From positions 1-64,000 of the forward strand of contig JAZKJD010000016.1 in assembly GCA_040384585.1 (NCBI GenBank): a stretch of DNA of 64,000 nucleotides, in the 5' to 3' direction. Positions 9,069 through 18,959 of this stretch are shown here, one piece after another (position 1 is the first letter of the stretch; each line of letters begins with the position of its first letter). The notes under the pieces were generated by a model. It saw only the letters and a program-made list of their open reading frames with translations, did no database searches and had not been told where the DNA came from. The stretch comes from JAZKJD01 sp040384585. Its GTDB lineage: Bacteria; Pseudomonadota; Gammaproteobacteria; Diplorickettsiales; Diplorickettsiaceae. The position numbers and the translations under genes were made by a program.

Positions 9069-9845
9069 GTGAACAATCTTACTCATTTAAAAATTCTGAT
9101 TACGCGTCCCGCTCAGCAAGCAAAAAATCTAGCGGCGGCAATCCTGGCTTATGGTGGCGAAACCATTTCTTTTCCTACATTAGAAATTATAGCGATAACA
9201 AAAGAAAATTTTTTAAAACAAACTAAAAAAATTGGCTTTTATGATTTCGTTATTTTCTTAAGTCCTAATGCCGTATTGAAAACGGCAAACTATATCTATA
9301 AGATTTATCCTGACTGGCCTACACAAACAAAAATAATGGCTATTGGCTCAGGAACTGCAAATGCCTTAAAACAGGAGGGTTTACCTGTAGATTATTATCC
9401 CAAAAAAAACTTTAGCAGCGAAGGCTTGCTAGAACTCCCTAGCTTACAAAATCCAAAACAAAAAAAGATTTTAATTCTCCAAGGCGAAAAAGGCCGAGGA
9501 TATCTTGACAAAGAATTAGAAAAAAAAGGCGCTCATGTAACCACAGTAAATACTTATAAAAGGCTGTGTCCACACATTACTAAAAAATGCATCCCTAATC
9601 CAAATACAGTCAATATCATCATTTGCACGAGCAACACGGGCTTAAAAAACTTGATAACCTTACTGCAACCTTATTGGCACGCCACCCTACTTGATAAACA
9701 ACTACTGCTTATCAGCCCACGCATCGCCGATTATGCAAAAAAACTAGGCTTTGTCAAACCCCCTTTAATATCGGATAATGCAAGCAACGCAGCCATTTTA
9801 CAAACCCTTTCGGCTTATGCAAAGGAAAATTTTAGAGAATTATAG
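9069..9845 (+). CDS. hemD: Uroporphyrinogen-III synthase
   Basis: Cyclises hydroxymethylbilane to uroporphyrinogen III in haem synthesis. The 258 residues match HemD in length and in two loosely conserved features: an opening ILITRPAQQAKNLAAAI with the family RP, and an internal ICTSNTGLKNL, the usual position for a TS-x2 motif. HemD diverges strongly, so context matters: hemX and hemY follow on the same strand. The GTG start at 9069 is two bases from the end of an R1 repeat and has no clear ribosome binding site of its own. The partner gene hemC, normally directly upstream, is 17 kb away. Confidence 0.9.
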   Translation: MNNLTHLKILITRPAQQAKNLAAAILAYGGETISFPTLEIIAITKENFLKQTKKIGFYDFVIFLSPNAVLKTANYIYKIYPDWPTQTKIMAIGSGTANALKQEGLPVDYYPKKNFSSEGLLELPSLQNPKQKKILILQGEKGRGYLDKELEKKGAHVTTVNTYKRLCPHITKKCIPNPNTVNIIICTSNTGLKNLITLLQPYWHATLLDKQLLLISPRIADYAKKLGFVKPPLISDNASNAAILQTLSAYAKENFREL

Positions 9846-9908
9846 CGCTAGGGGAAACAAGGTATCTCGCTATCATTGTTAACAGTAGTTGCTAGGATAT
9901 AATTTGTC

Positions 9909-10039
9909 TTTGCACAGTACAACAATTTAAAAAGAGGTGGGTGACACGGATGCTAGCTTCTTTTTGTGGCGTGAGCCAACAAAAAAAGCGCATCCAGTGG
10001 CAGGACCCACCTCCCCTATTTTTTGTACCGTGCAGAAAA
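9909..10039. repeat. R6 element between hemD and hemX
   Basis: Imperfect terminal inverted repeats read TGCACAGTACAA at the left and TTGTACCGTGCA at the right. Inside is a GAGGTGGGT/ACCCACCTC stem. The same ends bracket a different interior at 36611-36820, which suggests a small mobile element family. It fills most of the 279-base gap between hemD and hemX. I saw no flanking target duplication for this copy. Confidence 0.6.
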
Positions 10040-10124
10040 CAATTAGATAGAAACAGGACAACAAAATTTTTACTACAGTCTACATTCTGTCAGTCAGGGG
10101 TAATGGTAGACGGGAGAAATAACT

Positions 10125-11135
10125 ATGGAGTCACAGTCCATTGAAACCACCGATGCATTAGGCGGCAAAACAGTTGATCCTAAACCAAGACCTTGTAACG
10201 TAGCATGGTCTGCTATCGGTCTACTCTGCATAACTTGGCTTTGCCTTTTTCTTGGCCTCACTTTTTTTTGGCAGAAAAATAATAATATTCTCGCAATATA
10301 CACAACTCGTCTAACACAGATTCAAGAACAACTTTCAGAAACTCAAATCCACAATCAGGAGCTACAAAAAAATTTAAGTCAACTACAAGACTTTATCCAG
10401 AAAAAATTCTCAGCCAACGATACCATCGCTAGAATAAGTAATGCGAATCGACTTATTCAGTTAGCACATTACAATCTTGTTTATCTACATGATCAAGATA
10501 GCGCTTTATCGGCGTTAACATTAGCGGATAAGCAATTAGCGGAGCTAAACAATCTTCCTGTTTCTTTAGAAATACTACGCAATTTATTAGCGAAAAACAT
10601 AGCAAGTCTAAAATCGTTACCACATCTTGATCTAAGTCACCTCTTAGCTAAATTAAATAGCTTGCAAATTCAAATAACACAGTTGCCTTTGCTTAGCACT
10701 ATTCCTACTCATCGAGAAGTAAAAACAAATCCAAACTTATCTCATCCGGAAAAAAAATGGCTTGATGTCATACAAACTATCTTGCGTAGTTTCCAACAAG
10801 TCATCGCCATTCGGCATTTAGATAAATCTATAGAGCCCTTATTGCCACAAGTACAGCAACAATATTTACAGCATAATCTGCAATTATTATTGCAACAAGC
10901 ACAATGGGCCTTACTACATACTCAAGAAACAGTTTATCAAACGAGTTTACAGCAGACTAAAGAGGGGGTACAGCAGCACTTCGTAGAAAGTTCACCCATA
11001 ACACAAGCAGTCATACAAAATATCGATGAACTTCAACAAATCAAACTTCAGCCTACACTACCTGATCTAACCCCCACATTAGAAGCCATTTCATCCATCG
11101 CTAAAACAATGCTTAGCACCAGTAGACCCAACTAG
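10125..11135 (+). CDS. hemX: HemX, membrane protein of the haem operon
   Basis: Inner-membrane protein of the HemX family, often labelled uroporphyrinogen-III C-methyltransferase although it lacks that catalytic domain. The 336 residues comprise a short cytoplasmic tail, one transmembrane helix (about 26-48), a coiled coil rich in Gln and Leu (about 58-95) and a helical periplasmic domain. E. coli HemX is 393 residues with the same layout. A GGGAG ribosome binding site precedes the ATG. It follows hemD and precedes hemY by 16 bases, the standard order. Its biochemical role is not settled in any organism. Confidence 0.85.
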   Translation: MESQSIETTDALGGKTVDPKPRPCNVAWSAIGLLCITWLCLFLGLTFFWQKNNNILAIYTTRLTQIQEQLSETQIHNQELQKNLSQLQDFIQKKFSANDTIARISNANRLIQLAHYNLVYLHDQDSALSALTLADKQLAELNNLPVSLEILRNLLAKNIASLKSLPHLDLSHLLAKLNSLQIQITQLPLLSTIPTHREVKTNPNLSHPEKKWLDVIQTILRSFQQVIAIRHLDKSIEPLLPQVQQQYLQHNLQLLLQQAQWALLHTQETVYQTSLQQTKEGVQQHFVESSPITQAVIQNIDELQQIKLQPTLPDLTPTLEAISSIAKTMLSTSRPN

Positions 11136-11151
11136 CATAGGATCTTTCTTT

Positions 11152-12027
11152 ATGAAGCGGTTTTTTATATTTTTACTCGTTTTACTATTTTCAGTCTGGA
11201 TAGGCATTGAAATAGCCACCGATCCTGGATATGTACTTATTACCAGACATAAATTAGCCATAGAAATGCCTTTATGGCTAGCGCTGATCGGACTTATCGT
11301 CGGTTTCATCGTCGTTTATTTTTTAATTCGCACAATCCATTATTTTTTCATATTACCGAAACGTTGGAATACCTGGTTACGGAATAGAGAAGAAGTAAAA
11401 CAAACCATTATGGAATATCAAAATTTATTTGCGACGCTTTATCAAACGCCGAAAAACTGTGAGATTATTTTAAAAATTTTGCCAGAATTAGAAAAAAAAA
11501 ATGTCTTATCTCAAGAACAAATCCAAGTACTAAAACAGGATTGCTATGAAAATTTAATAAAAGAAGCCATTCATACAAACTTAGTAAAGTTTGAAGAGTG
11601 CTGGAAACAGCTACCCTATCAATTTAAAAAAAACATACATTTCCTCAATTTATATATTCAAGGTCTTATCCAATATCACGACGCCGAAAAAGCGGAATCG
11701 CTAACGCGGAAGCTACTCAAAAGAGAATGGTTTATCCCACTAGTACATACGTATGGCCTGATTAAAACATCCCATCCTGAATATCAATTAGTCCATGCTG
11801 AAAAATGGCTTAAAAATCATCCGAATGATTCCGATCTACTATTGTCTTTGGGACGACTTTGCAAACAATTACAATTATGGGGAAAAGCAAAAGACTATCT
11901 AGAGACGAGCTTAATTCACGCCCCCTCTAATCCGGAAACTAATCAAGAATTAGGTGAGTTATTTGAAACCTTAGAAGAACCTATTCAAGCACTAAAGTAT
12001 TACAAAAAAACATTAAAAAAAAAATAA
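11152..12027 (+). CDS. hemY: HemY, TPR membrane protein of the haem operon
   Basis: Gammaproteobacterial HemY-type protein, unrelated to the HemY protoporphyrinogen oxidase of Bacillus. The 291 residues have two N-terminal transmembrane helices (about 3-20 and 40-62), a charged linker and a helical C-terminal half. Tetratricopeptide-like repeats are visible near the end (DLLLSLGRLCKQLQLWGKAK, then a unit containing EPIQALKYYKK). It is shorter than E. coli HemY (398). It probably works with HemX in organising haem synthesis at the membrane, but this is inferred from the operon alone. The gene ends in a run of lysine codons. Confidence 0.83.
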   Translation: MKRFFIFLLVLLFSVWIGIEIATDPGYVLITRHKLAIEMPLWLALIGLIVGFIVVYFLIRTIHYFFILPKRWNTWLRNREEVKQTIMEYQNLFATLYQTPKNCEIILKILPELEKKNVLSQEQIQVLKQDCYENLIKEAIHTNLVKFEECWKQLPYQFKKNIHFLNLYIQGLIQYHDAEKAESLTRKLLKREWFIPLVHTYGLIKTSHPEYQLVHAEKWLKNHPNDSDLLLSLGRLCKQLQLWGKAKDYLETSLIHAPSNPETNQELGELFETLEEPIQALKYYKKTLKKK

Positions 12028-12108
12028 ATCTTTAAACTAGGCGTCTTATTGCAAGCACAGTAATTTTAATGTAAATTTGTGCCAAGGTCGAAAAAAATTG
12101 GTAACTTT

Positions 12109-13137
12109 ATGAAAAGAATAATATTGTTGATAGTTCTATTTACCGTGGCGTTTTCTTCAACGATTTTAGCAAAACCTTATAATAAGGTTGCTTTAATTTC
12201 AAGCTCGACACAATATAATGAAGACAGAATTGAAAGAATAAAACAGGAACTTGAAAAAAAAGGTTATATTGTTAGTGATAAATACCTAAACCAAGTTGTT
12301 TCTGACTTTGGCTATGTTAACACCGACAGAAGCAGGGCTAACACTCTCGTTAGCGCACTCCTTGATGACAACATGGATATAATATGGTTTGTTCGAGGAG
12401 GCGGTGGTGCTTTTAATTTAATACCTGATCTCTATGCCAATAGAGAAAAATTAAAAAAGGCAAAGCCAAAAATTATCGTCGGGTTTAGTGATGTTACCGC
12501 AATACATTATTTTGTTAATAATGTTCTGAATTGGCCTTCAGTCCACGGTGTCGTAGCGAGTTTTAATAAAGAAATGGCTGCAACGGATACCTCTACTAAT
12601 AAGAAGATTACAATAAATGATCGTGAAGATATACCTTCTATAAAAAATATACTCACCGATGGAGTTCACTATAAAAATCTCATTCCCCTAAATAAACTGG
12701 CCTTGCAAAAGACACATGGAATTCTGGTGGGCGGTAATTTCACATTAATACAGGCTTTTTTTTCTACACTCTATGCATGTGATTTCTCAAATAAAATACT
12801 CATTTTGGAAGATACAGGCGTAAGTTTCAGACAGCTAGATCGTAGTTTGCATCAACTTCTCTATAACAAAAACTTTAATCCTAAAGCTATAATATTTGGG
12901 CAGTTCTATCCTATAGATTCTACCGATGAGCAAAGACTTATGTACAAAACAGTGATTAAAAGATTTGCAGAAGCAATAAACATACCTATTTATTATTTTC
13001 CTTTCTTTGGTCATGGCAGAGAAAATAAACCATTTATTCTTTGGAAAGAAGCGTCTATCAATTGTCCGCAACACGAAGATTACTGTCTTTTTAACCAAAT
13101 AAACCAGGGCGTGTCTCGTTATTTGGCACGAGGATAA
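12109..13137 (+). CDS. LD-carboxypeptidase (peptidase family S66), exported form
   Basis: Serine peptidase of the LdcA/MccF family, which cleaves the L-Lys/meso-DAP to D-Ala bond in muropeptides or related amide bonds. I chose the ATG at 12109, not the upstream in-frame GTG at 12079, because it begins a clear signal peptide (MKRIILLIVLF, ending near ILA). That gives 342 residues. Family motifs are present: the nucleophile elbow GFSDVTAIH, the Glu-bearing EDTGVSFRQLDR and the His-bearing FPFFGHG. Classical LdcA is cytoplasmic, so the signal peptide points to periplasmic action on the wall. The gene is monocistronic and followed by repeats R5 and R1. Confidence 0.85.
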   Translation: MKRIILLIVLFTVAFSSTILAKPYNKVALISSSTQYNEDRIERIKQELEKKGYIVSDKYLNQVVSDFGYVNTDRSRANTLVSALLDDNMDIIWFVRGGGGAFNLIPDLYANREKLKKAKPKIIVGFSDVTAIHYFVNNVLNWPSVHGVVASFNKEMAATDTSTNKKITINDREDIPSIKNILTDGVHYKNLIPLNKLALQKTHGILVGGNFTLIQAFFSTLYACDFSNKILILEDTGVSFRQLDRSLHQLLYNKNFNPKAIIFGQFYPIDSTDEQRLMYKTVIKRFAEAINIPIYYFPFFGHGRENKPFILWKEASINCPQHEDYCLFNQINQGVSRYLARG

Positions 13138-13350
13138 GCCAGAAAGCATGGTTTTTCGAGTATCGTAACGGAACATACTTGCGGTATATACCCATTTCGC
13201 GATGGGGATTTTCAAGGGGAGAATCGCGATCTAAGCGCTCCCCCCTTGCATGACGGCGCGTAAGCTTTGCTGATCCCCGTCATGTAATCGGGTATACCGC
13301 TCGCGACAAGTTTGAAAATTTCGCATCTTCATGTGCGAGCGATATATCCC
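13138..13350 (+). repeat. R5 fragment followed by a shortened R1 copy
   Basis: Bases 13138-13176 match the R5 arm found at 816-930 (CAGAAAGC-TGG, then TCGAGTATCGTAACGG). From 13181 an R1 copy follows that lacks the first 32-base hairpin but keeps the GGGGATTTTCAAGGGG stem and the terminal GAGCGATATA arm. Together they fill most of the gap between the S66 peptidase and pyrC. Confidence 0.8.
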
Positions 13351-13385
13351 CTTGTATCCTGCAAAGCGCCTAAACAAATAATTGT

Positions 13386-14609
13386 CTACATAACAGATAA
13401 ATCATAGAGATAATTATTCAACACTGTATAAACAGGCCAACCCCTTAAAGTAATCCCAGAAAATGGTGACCATTGACATTTAGTTTTGAGATCAGTTTCT
13501 TTAACAACTCGACTTGCCGTCAAATCGATTAAGACATAATCAGGATAAGTTTTTAACGTAAAAATCTCTTTAGCACGACGAGAAGTTAAATCGATTATTT
13601 TCTCCATCGATAATAAACCTTGATGGTACGATTCTAATAACAATGGTAATGTTGTTTCTATGCCAGGGACACCTGAGGGACAATCGCCATAGGGTTTTGC
13701 TTTCTCTACAGTCGTATGCGGCGCATGATCCGATCCAACGGTATCGATAATTCCTTCTCTAATGGCGTTAAATAAGGCTTTTTGATGTTCCGTGGTTCGT
13801 AGTGGAGGATTCATAACACCTTTTCCTTGTAAACGGCCATAATCATCCGTACTTAAAAATAAATGATGAGGGGTAGTTTCAGCAAAAACCGGAAGCCCTT
13901 CTGCTTTAGCTTGGGCAATCAAATCTATCTCTTGACGAGTGCTGGTGTGTAAAATATATAACCGCGTCCCATATAAACGAACTAAATCAATGGCCTTTTT
14001 TACAGCGATAAATGCCGCTGTTTCATCCCGTATCTGTGAATGAACAGAATAAGGCTGAGGTAAATTAAATTTTTTGGCGTTTTCTTTTAATCGTTGTTCG
14101 TCTTCTGCATGAACGGCTACTAATATCTCTTCTTCTGCGGCTAGTTTAAAGATAGCCTGTAAACTTTCATCATCATCAATAACCAAACCACCCGTACTAC
14201 AGCCCATAAACACCTTAATACCAATCACTTGTCCCTTCACTTTTTTTATTTCGTCGAGATGATGCTTATCTGCGCCGAAGAATAAGTGATAACGTAACGG
14301 TATCTTTACTTCTTTTAATTGACTATTAATCAACGCTTTTTTTTTCTCTAGCTCAATTTGTGTCACCGTCGGAGGTAGTGTATTGGGCATATCAAAAACG
14401 GTGGTATAGCCACCTTTAATACTAGCTTGTGCAGCGGTACGCCAATCCTCTTTATATTCCAAACCCGGTGTTCTGAAATGGACATGCGGGTCGATTAATC
14501 CTGGCAACAATAATAAATGTTCGGCATTGATACTTATTTCTTGCCGACTTTCAATATCTAATGTTTTATGGCTGCCATTTGGCATCTGAATGTTTTTTAT
14601 TTGAATCAT
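13386..14609 (-). CDS. pyrC: Dihydroorotase
   Basis: Cyclises N-carbamoyl-L-aspartate to dihydroorotate in de novo pyrimidine synthesis. The 407 residues show the amidohydrolase pattern: the metal-binding DPHVHFRTPG, GIKVFMGCSTGG at the place of the carbamylated lysine, AVHAED, ILHTST and the catalytic GSDHAPH. The DPHVHFRTPG form and the length place it in the longer class I dihydroorotases, not the E. coli PyrC type (348 residues). It overlaps the end of pyrB by 4 bases (ATGA), so it is the last gene of a translationally coupled pyrimidine operon. Confidence 0.93.
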   Translation of the reverse strand: MIQIKNIQMPNGSHKTLDIESRQEISINAEHLLLLPGLIDPHVHFRTPGLEYKEDWRTAAQASIKGGYTTVFDMPNTLPPTVTQIELEKKKALINSQLKEVKIPLRYHLFFGADKHHLDEIKKVKGQVIGIKVFMGCSTGGLVIDDDESLQAIFKLAAEEEILVAVHAEDEQRLKENAKKFNLPQPYSVHSQIRDETAAFIAVKKAIDLVRLYGTRLYILHTSTRQEIDLIAQAKAEGLPVFAETTPHHLFLSTDDYGRLQGKGVMNPPLRTTEHQKALFNAIREGIIDTVGSDHAPHTTVEKAKPYGDCPSGVPGIETTLPLLLESYHQGLLSMEKIIDLTSRRAKEIFTLKTYPDYVLIDLTASRVVKETDLKTKCQWSPFSGITLRGWPVYTVLNNYLYDLSVM

Positions 14610-15538
14610 AAACTAACTTTTTCTTTATTTAGCAGCAAAGTTAATAGCGCTTGCCTCACATAAACGGCATTCTCCACTTGCTCAAAATAAGCCGCGTAGG
14701 GTGTACTGTCAATGGCTTTATCAATTTCATCCATTCGAGGTAGTGGGTGTAAGATTTTTAGATGCGGTTTTGCTTTTTTTAGTTCTGCTAGTCTTAATAC
14801 CCATTGATTTTCTAGTAATTTATGTTCCTCTTTCGTAAAACGTTCTTGCTGAAACCGTGTCATATAAATGATATCTACCTTAGCAATCACTTCATCTAAA
14901 CTAGGATGAAAAGAGAATCGTACGCCTTGGTGTTTTAATTCGTCACATAATGATTCAGGTAATGCTAATAAAGGTGGTGAGACTAAAAATAAACGGTGAT
15001 TAAATAATAAACAAGCTTGTATTAATGAGTGAACAGTTCGTCCATATTTTAGATCCCCAACAAATGCAATAGATAAACCCTCTAGTTTCCCCTGCGTTTC
15101 TTGTATTGTCATTAAATCCACTAAGGCCTGCGTGGGATGTTGGTTGGCGCCATCTCCTGCATTAATAATCGGCTTAGCCGATATTTCGGCGGCTAAACGG
15201 GCTGTACCTTCTTTGGGATGTCTAAGCACAATGAGATCAGCATAATAAGAAATGGTTTTAATCGTATCACTTAAATCCTCTCCTTTCGTAACAGAAAGAC
15301 TCTCCGTATTGGAAAAACCAATGACTTGCGCCCCTAAACGCAAGGAAGCCGTCTCAAAAGATAAACGGGTACGGGTAGATGGCTCAAAAAAGCAATGTGC
15401 AATAATTTTTTTATTGAGTAAGTATCTTTTAGATTTTTTTTGTTTGAATTGTCTTGATAATGTTAATACTGAATTAATTTGATCTAAAGATAGATCAGAT
15501 ATGGAAATAATATCCGTATTAAAAAGCAAATTAGACAT
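14606..15538 (-). CDS. pyrB: Aspartate carbamoyltransferase catalytic subunit
   Basis: Condenses carbamoyl phosphate and aspartate into carbamoyl aspartate. The 310 residues carry the carbamoyl-phosphate motif FFEPSTRTRLSFE, the HPTQAL segment and the C-terminal HPLPR aspartate-binding motif, as in catalytic chains of about 310 residues. No pyrI regulatory chain is adjacent, so the enzyme may work as an unregulated trimer or with pyrC, as in other bacteria that couple pyrB with a class I dihydroorotase. It lies downstream of carB, separated by an R2 repeat. Confidence 0.94.
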   Translation of the reverse strand: MSNLLFNTDIISISDLSLDQINSVLTLSRQFKQKKSKRYLLNKKIIAHCFFEPSTRTRLSFETASLRLGAQVIGFSNTESLSVTKGEDLSDTIKTISYYADLIVLRHPKEGTARLAAEISAKPIINAGDGANQHPTQALVDLMTIQETQGKLEGLSIAFVGDLKYGRTVHSLIQACLLFNHRLFLVSPPLLALPESLCDELKHQGVRFSFHPSLDEVIAKVDIIYMTRFQQERFTKEEHKLLENQWVLRLAELKKAKPHLKILHPLPRMDEIDKAIDSTPYAAYFEQVENAVYVRQALLTLLLNKEKVSL

Positions 15539-15605
15539 AGATAGGCTCGATGTTTTAATTTCAAAAAAATAGCTAGAAAACAGATCTAAACAAAGCTTAG
15601 ATAGC

Positions 15606-15750
15606 TTGGGCTCTGTCTCTAAAGTCCCTTGTCGCCATCTGCTGCGTTAAAAACAGCTCAAAAATACCCATTTACTTAGTGTAAACTCCGTTTTTTTCTG
15701 TTTTCGCCTTCCAGATGACGACAATCATCACTTTAGCAAACAGAACCTAT
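15606..15750. repeat. R2 element between carB and pyrB
   Basis: Full-length but slightly degraded copy. The ends read CTCTGTCTCTAAAGT and ACTTTAGCAAACAGAACC. The interior carries the shared GTCGCCATCTGCTGCGTT segment and the GTGTAAACTCCG segment. It interrupts an otherwise tight pyrimidine operon, so transcription must cross it to reach pyrB and pyrC. Confidence 0.85.
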
Positions 15751-15753
15751 AAA

Positions 15754-18700
15754 TTAGTCTCTATTTTTCTGAACCAAACTTTGCCACGATTCTACAGACA
15801 ATTCCTTTCCCCATAACGTTACTAAACCTTGCAGAAAAATCTGGGCAATTTGGGCATTGGTCACGAGAGGAATATGATGATCAATTGCCAAACGTCGAAT
15901 TAAAAATCCATCGGTTTGCTGAAGACCCGTAGCAGAACTGGGTATATTGATAATCGCGGCTACTTTTCGTTGGCTTATCAAATTTTTTATATTTGGCTTT
16001 TTAACTTCGCTGGTTTTATTAACAAAATAGGAAGCTACGCCATGTTGGTTTAAAAATTGGTGCGTTCCTGCAGTACTGTAAATAGACCAGCCTTGATCAT
16101 CTAACTGCTGTATCCATGCTAGCAATTTAGCCTTATAATTATCAGCAATACTAAGCAATATTTTTTTTTCTGTGATCATTTGATCCGTAGCTAGCCAGGC
16201 TTTATAAAAAGCTTCAACTAAATCATCTGCAATACAAGCAACTTCACCCGTGGAAGCCATTTCAACTTGTGCCACTGGATTAGCTCCCTTTAAGCGACTA
16301 TAAGAAAATTGTGCCGCTTTTACACCGACATAATCTAATTCCAAGGTTTCATACTGTTTTGGCTGATGTTTACCCAGCATGACTTCTGTGGCTATTTGAA
16401 TCAAATTATGGCCTGTTACTTTGGAAACAAATGGAAAAGAACGCGAAGCGCGTAAATTACATTCAATCACCTGAATATCGTTGTTTTTTGCGATAAATTG
16501 AATGTTGAATGGGCCCGTAATATTTAATGCTTTAACAATTTTACGTGCAATTTTTTTGGTTCGACGTATGGTTTCTAAATACAGTTTTTGTGGGGGCAGC
16601 ACAACGGTAGCATCGCCTGAATGTACGCCTGCATTTTCAATGTGTTCTGAGATTGCCTCAATAACAATATCACCCTGTTGTGCTATACCATCGACTTCCA
16701 ATTCTTTTGCTTCTTCAACAAATTTAGAAATAACAACGGGATGATCTTGAGAAACACGTGCAGCTGCCTGCAAATGTTGTTCTAAGGATTCAGGATCATA
16801 CACAACATTCATCGCAGAACCCGATAAAATATAAGAAGGCCTGATTAGCACAGGGTAAACAACCTCTGATGCAAATGCCTTTGCCTTACTTAAGCTAGTA
16901 ATACGTTGCCAGGCGGGTTGGTCAATCACAAGCGTGTTTAACAGATCAGAAAACTTCTCTCGATTCTCTGCATAATCGATGGATTTTGGACCTGTCCCTA
17001 ACAAAGGATAACCCGCCTTCGCTAGAGGCACAGCTAAATTATTGGCAATCTGGCCGCCTACCGAAACAATAATGCCTTTCGCTTGCTCAAATTCAATAAT
17101 ATCTTGTACACGTTCAAACGTGAGTTGCTCAAAATAAAGTCTATCTGATTCGTCGTAATCGGTTGAAACGGTTTCAGGATTTGAGTTAATAATAATGGCT
17201 ATTTCTTTTAAACGACGTAAGGTCTGGACTGTATTCACGGCACACCAATCAAATTCAACCGAAGATCCAATGGCATAAGGGCCCGAACCTAATACAATAA
17301 TTGGTCTAGAGGATGCAGGCGCTATATCGTGCTCAACCGCATGATAGCTTAGATATAAATAGTTGGTTTTTGCCGCAAATTCGCCCGCTAAGGTATCAAT
17401 CTGCTTGACATAGGGAACAATCCCATGTTTCAAACGTAAAACACGAATTTGTGCTGCTGATTTACTCTTTAATTGGCCAATAGCCTGATCAGAAAATCCA
17501 GATTGCTTTAATTGACGTAATAATTTTTGATTTAAATTTCCTTGAACTAATGGTATTTCTAGTTGCGCTATCGCGTGAATATGCGCTAAAAACCATGGAT
17601 CGATCTGCGATAACTGCCGTGCTTGCATTACCGATCCTGCTTGTTTAAAAAATTGATATAAAGCAAATAAACGTCTATCCGTTGCATGCTGTATTTCTTT
17701 TTTTGGATGCTCTATTGTTTCTGGATAATCACTTAGGCAGGAAGCACCGATATTTAACATACCTACGGCTTTTTGTAAGGCTTCTGCAAAGGAACGTCCT
17801 ATCCCCATGACTTCGCCGACACTTTTCATCTCCGACCCAATGCTTCTTTCCGCCGTTTTTAATTTATGGGTATCCCAACGTGGAATTTTTACCACAATAT
17901 AATCCAGTGCAGGCTCAAAATACGCACAGGTCACTTGCGTTACCGTATTTTTGATTTCATGCAGACGATAGCCTAAAGCCAATTTGGCAGCAATAAATGC
18001 TAAGGGATAACCTGTTGCTTTCGAAGCTAATGCACTAGAACGGGACAAACGTGCATTCATTTCTATGACGCGGTAGTCGCCATTCTTTGGATTAATCGCA
18101 AACTGTATATTGCATTCGCCTACGATATTAAAACAATCCGCTACCTGCAAAGCGATATTTCGCAAAAACTGATGTTGTGTGTTACTTAAAGTCTGTGCGG
18201 GAGCAACAACGATACTCTCACCGGTATGGATTCCCATGGCATCCATATTTTCCATGTTACAAATGGTTAAACCATTACCGTCGATATCCCGTACAATTTC
18301 ATATTCAAATTCTTTCCAGCCCAACAAGTATTCTTCAATCAAAATCTGCGAAGCTACCCCTAAACTCTCTTGCGCACGTTGCTCCAGTATTTCTTTATTA
18401 AGGATTTTTCCAGAACCAAGCCCTCCTAAAGAAAAACCAGAACGCAACATGACAGGATAGCCAATCTTTTCTGCTGCCTGTAAAGCTTGCTTAATGGTTT
18501 TCGCTGCAATACTTAACGGTGTTTTGACTTGTAAGGCCTCTAAAGCAACGTTAAAAAGATCTCTATCTTCCGTTTGCCGTATAGACATCATCGATGAACC
18601 TAATACCGCCACCTTATATTTTTTTAATACTCCCTTTTCTTCTAGCTGCAAACCCAAATTTAAAGCTGTCTGGCCGCCAAAACCTAATAAAATCCCATCG

Positions 18701-18951
18701 GGCTTTTCTTTGGCAATAATTCGTTCGACAGTATCAAAATTTAAAGGTTGTAAATACACTTCGTCTGCCAAATTCGCATCGGTTTGTACCGTCGCAATGT
18801 TGGGATTAATCAAAACAATTTTAATGTTTTCTTGCTTTAGGGCTTTAATCGCTTGCGATCCTGAATAATCAAATTCGCCCGCTTGTCCGATACGTAAACC
18901 ACCCGATCCTAGTATCAGTATTTTTTTACCTTTAAATCGTCGATTTTTCAT
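15754..18951 (-). CDS. carB: Carbamoyl-phosphate synthase large subunit
   Basis: Makes carbamoyl phosphate from bicarbonate, ATP and glutamine-derived ammonia, feeding pyrimidine and arginine synthesis. The 1065 residues (E. coli 1073) show the internal duplication of the family: an ATP-grasp half (about 1-400) starting KILILGSGGLRIGQAGEFDYSG, an oligomerisation segment (about 400-545), a second half starting IIVLGSGPYAIGSSVEFDWC, and a C-terminal methylglyoxal-synthase-like allosteric domain (about 930-1065). The second half carries the usual GSSVEFDW variant. It starts 8 bases after carA. Confidence 0.95.
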   Translation of the reverse strand: MKNRRFKGKKILILGSGGLRIGQAGEFDYSGSQAIKALKQENIKIVLINPNIATVQTDANLADEVYLQPLNFDTVERIIAKEKPDGILLGFGGQTALNLGLQLEEKGVLKKYKVAVLGSSMMSIRQTEDRDLFNVALEALQVKTPLSIAAKTIKQALQAAEKIGYPVMLRSGFSLGGLGSGKILNKEILEQRAQESLGVASQILIEEYLLGWKEFEYEIVRDIDGNGLTICNMENMDAMGIHTGESIVVAPAQTLSNTQHQFLRNIALQVADCFNIVGECNIQFAINPKNGDYRVIEMNARLSRSSALASKATGYPLAFIAAKLALGYRLHEIKNTVTQVTCAYFEPALDYIVVKIPRWDTHKLKTAERSIGSEMKSVGEVMGIGRSFAEALQKAVGMLNIGASCLSDYPETIEHPKKEIQHATDRRLFALYQFFKQAGSVMQARQLSQIDPWFLAHIHAIAQLEIPLVQGNLNQKLLRQLKQSGFSDQAIGQLKSKSAAQIRVLRLKHGIVPYVKQIDTLAGEFAAKTNYLYLSYHAVEHDIAPASSRPIIVLGSGPYAIGSSVEFDWCAVNTVQTLRRLKEIAIIINSNPETVSTDYDESDRLYFEQLTFERVQDIIEFEQAKGIIVSVGGQIANNLAVPLAKAGYPLLGTGPKSIDYAENREKFSDLLNTLVIDQPAWQRITSLSKAKAFASEVVYPVLIRPSYILSGSAMNVVYDPESLEQHLQAAARVSQDHPVVISKFVEEAKELEVDGIAQQGDIVIEAISEHIENAGVHSGDATVVLPPQKLYLETIRRTKKIARKIVKALNITGPFNIQFIAKNNDIQVIECNLRASRSFPFVSKVTGHNLIQIATEVMLGKHQPKQYETLELDYVGVKAAQFSYSRLKGANPVAQVEMASTGEVACIADDLVEAFYKAWLATDQMITEKKILLSIADNYKAKLLAWIQQLDDQGWSIYSTAGTHQFLNQHGVASYFVNKTSEVKKPNIKNLISQRKVAAIINIPSSATGLQQTDGFLIRRLAIDHHIPLVTNAQIAQIFLQGLVTLWGKELSVESWQSLVQKNRD

Positions 18952-18959
18952 AAATTTTT

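Noticed and set aside
9941..10144. 67-codon frame upstream of hemX
   Set aside because: Covers the R6 element, contains no recognisable protein pattern and overlaps the hemX start.
18177..18868. Several plus-strand frames of 74-124 codons opposite carB
   Set aside because: Antisense shadows of a highly conserved gene, without ribosome binding sites or protein motifs.
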